Shown here in pieces: positions 6,689 to 6,799 of a stretch of 6,799 bases of DNA. Made by a program: the position numbers and the translations under genes. A model generated the notes under the pieces. That model ran no database searches and was not told the origin of the DNA. It saw nothing but the letters and a program-made list of their open reading frames with translations. Positions within the stretch are counted from its first letter, which is position 1; each line of letters begins with the position of its first letter. This DNA is from Rickettsiales bacterium. Lineage in GTDB: Bacteria > Pseudomonadota > Alphaproteobacteria > Rickettsiales > JALZUV01. The stretch lies in contig JALZUV010000156.1 in NCBI GenBank assembly GCA_023301245.1, positions 1-6,799 of the forward strand, in the 5' to 3' direction.

Positions 6689-6715
6689 CCTTCCGTGTCA
6701 TCCGGGTATTCCGTG
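6689..6715 (-). repeat. Degenerate 9-bp triple repeat (CACGGAWKA type)
   Basis: On the minus strand three consecutive 9-mers read CACGGAATA, CCCGGATGA and CACGGAAGG, and a CACGAATCC follows after a 10-bp gap. The pattern resembles the ACCACGGATTACACGGAT-type tandem sequence that I recall as scattered through non-coding DNA of many environmental and PVC bacteria. It is probably part of an interspersed repeat rather than a gene. Confidence 0.55.
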
Positions 6716-6750
6716 GTTGAAAATCGCCCAACCGATACCCACCATCCCCT

Positions 6751-6763
6751 AGGCCAACGGCCT
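6751..6763. repeat. REP-like hairpin 1 (5-bp stem, AAC/GTT loop)
   Basis: AGGCC-AAC-GGCCT is a perfect inverted repeat with a 3-nt loop that reads GTT on the minus strand. It lies 12 bp from a second, longer hairpin with an identical loop. The pairing of two such stems is the arrangement of REP doublets. No T-run follows on either strand, so it is not a standard terminator. Confidence 0.6.
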
Positions 6764-6775
6764 CATTCATACCAG

Positions 6776-6794
6776 CATGGGGCAACGCCCCATG
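6776..6794. repeat. REP-like hairpin 2 (8-bp stem, AAC/GTT loop)
   Basis: CATGGGGC-AAC-GCCCCATG is a perfect 8-bp stem with the same AAC (minus strand GTT) loop as hairpin 1. Its stem is GC-rich and would be very stable in RNA or single-stranded DNA. With hairpin 1 and the CTGGTATGAATG spacer (minus strand) it resembles a recurring PVC-genome intergenic sequence that I recall. It is likely an interspersed, possibly mobile, palindromic element. Confidence 0.7.
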
Positions 6795-6799
6795 TCGCC

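Larger units (their letters stand above)
6464..6799. other. Gene-free upstream region: AT-rich leader plus repeat-like DNA
   Basis: No convincing gene lies in these 336 bp. The left part (6464-6600) is AT-rich and carries the leader and candidate promoter of the two-gene unit. The right part (6600-6799) has higher GC and contains two hairpins with the same loop, a degenerate 9-bp triple repeat and a short inverted repeat. A 61-codon minus-strand frame at 6600-6785 crosses the second hairpin and the other repeats and has no protein-like features. No tRNA or rRNA is recognisable. Confidence 0.7.

Noticed and set aside
6600..6785. 61-codon minus-strand open frame
   Set aside because: It runs through hairpin 1, the 9-bp repeats and the AT-rich region; its sequence (H-A-G-M-N-E-A-V-G-L, then R-N-T-R-M-T-R-K) is what these repeats give when translated.
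6776..6794. Hairpin 2 as a rho-independent terminator
   Set aside because: The stem is strong, but neither strand has a T-run after it, and a matching second hairpin with the same loop fits a repeat element better.

Overview
The window holds most of a two-gene, minus-strand locus, probably from a member of the Verrucomicrobiota (PVC superphylum). The phylum call rests on protein hallmarks that I recall from verrucomicrobial RHS proteins: repeated N-L/I-G-Q-x-K motifs near the N-terminus, TSP3-like D-x-D-x-D-G acidic loops, a C-x-x-C-x-x-C cluster before the RHS shell, and a Y-G-C-C-G-L motif inside the YD repeats. The hairpin-rich upstream DNA also fits. No search was run, so the taxonomy is inference.

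Layout, read in the direction of transcription (right to left). Positions 6600-6799 are non-coding, repeat-like DNA: two perfect GC-rich hairpins that share the same 3-nt loop, a degenerate 9-bp triple repeat, and a 14-bp inverted repeat. Positions 6464-6600 form an AT-rich promoter and leader with a candidate -35/-10 pair and an inverted repeat lying on it. Positions 6463-5795 encode a 222-residue secreted protein with a carbohydrate-binding-like beta-sandwich and a short C-terminal tail. After a 40-bp AT-rich gap with no visible terminator, a giant open frame begins at 5754 and runs without a stop off the window's left edge, giving at least 1918 codons. I checked that frame codon by codon. 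It encodes a Sec-exported multidomain RHS/YD-repeat protein.

Order of parts in the giant protein: signal peptide; three NLGQ(L/A)K repeats about 56 residues apart; TSP3-like segment; lectin-like module A; TSP3-like segment; lectin-like module B; TSP3-like cluster; beta-rich region; cysteine cluster; entry to the RHS shell, interrupted by a perfect (Ala-Thr-Glu)x8 minisatellite; YD repeats to the edge. The RHS core end and any C-terminal effector domain lie outside the window.

The two genes are probably co-transcribed and both products carry signal peptides. A reasonable inference is a cell-surface or extracellular system in which a small glycan-binding partner is made with a very large RHS-shell protein that has its own duplicated binding modules. 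Its target and activity cannot be read from this window.
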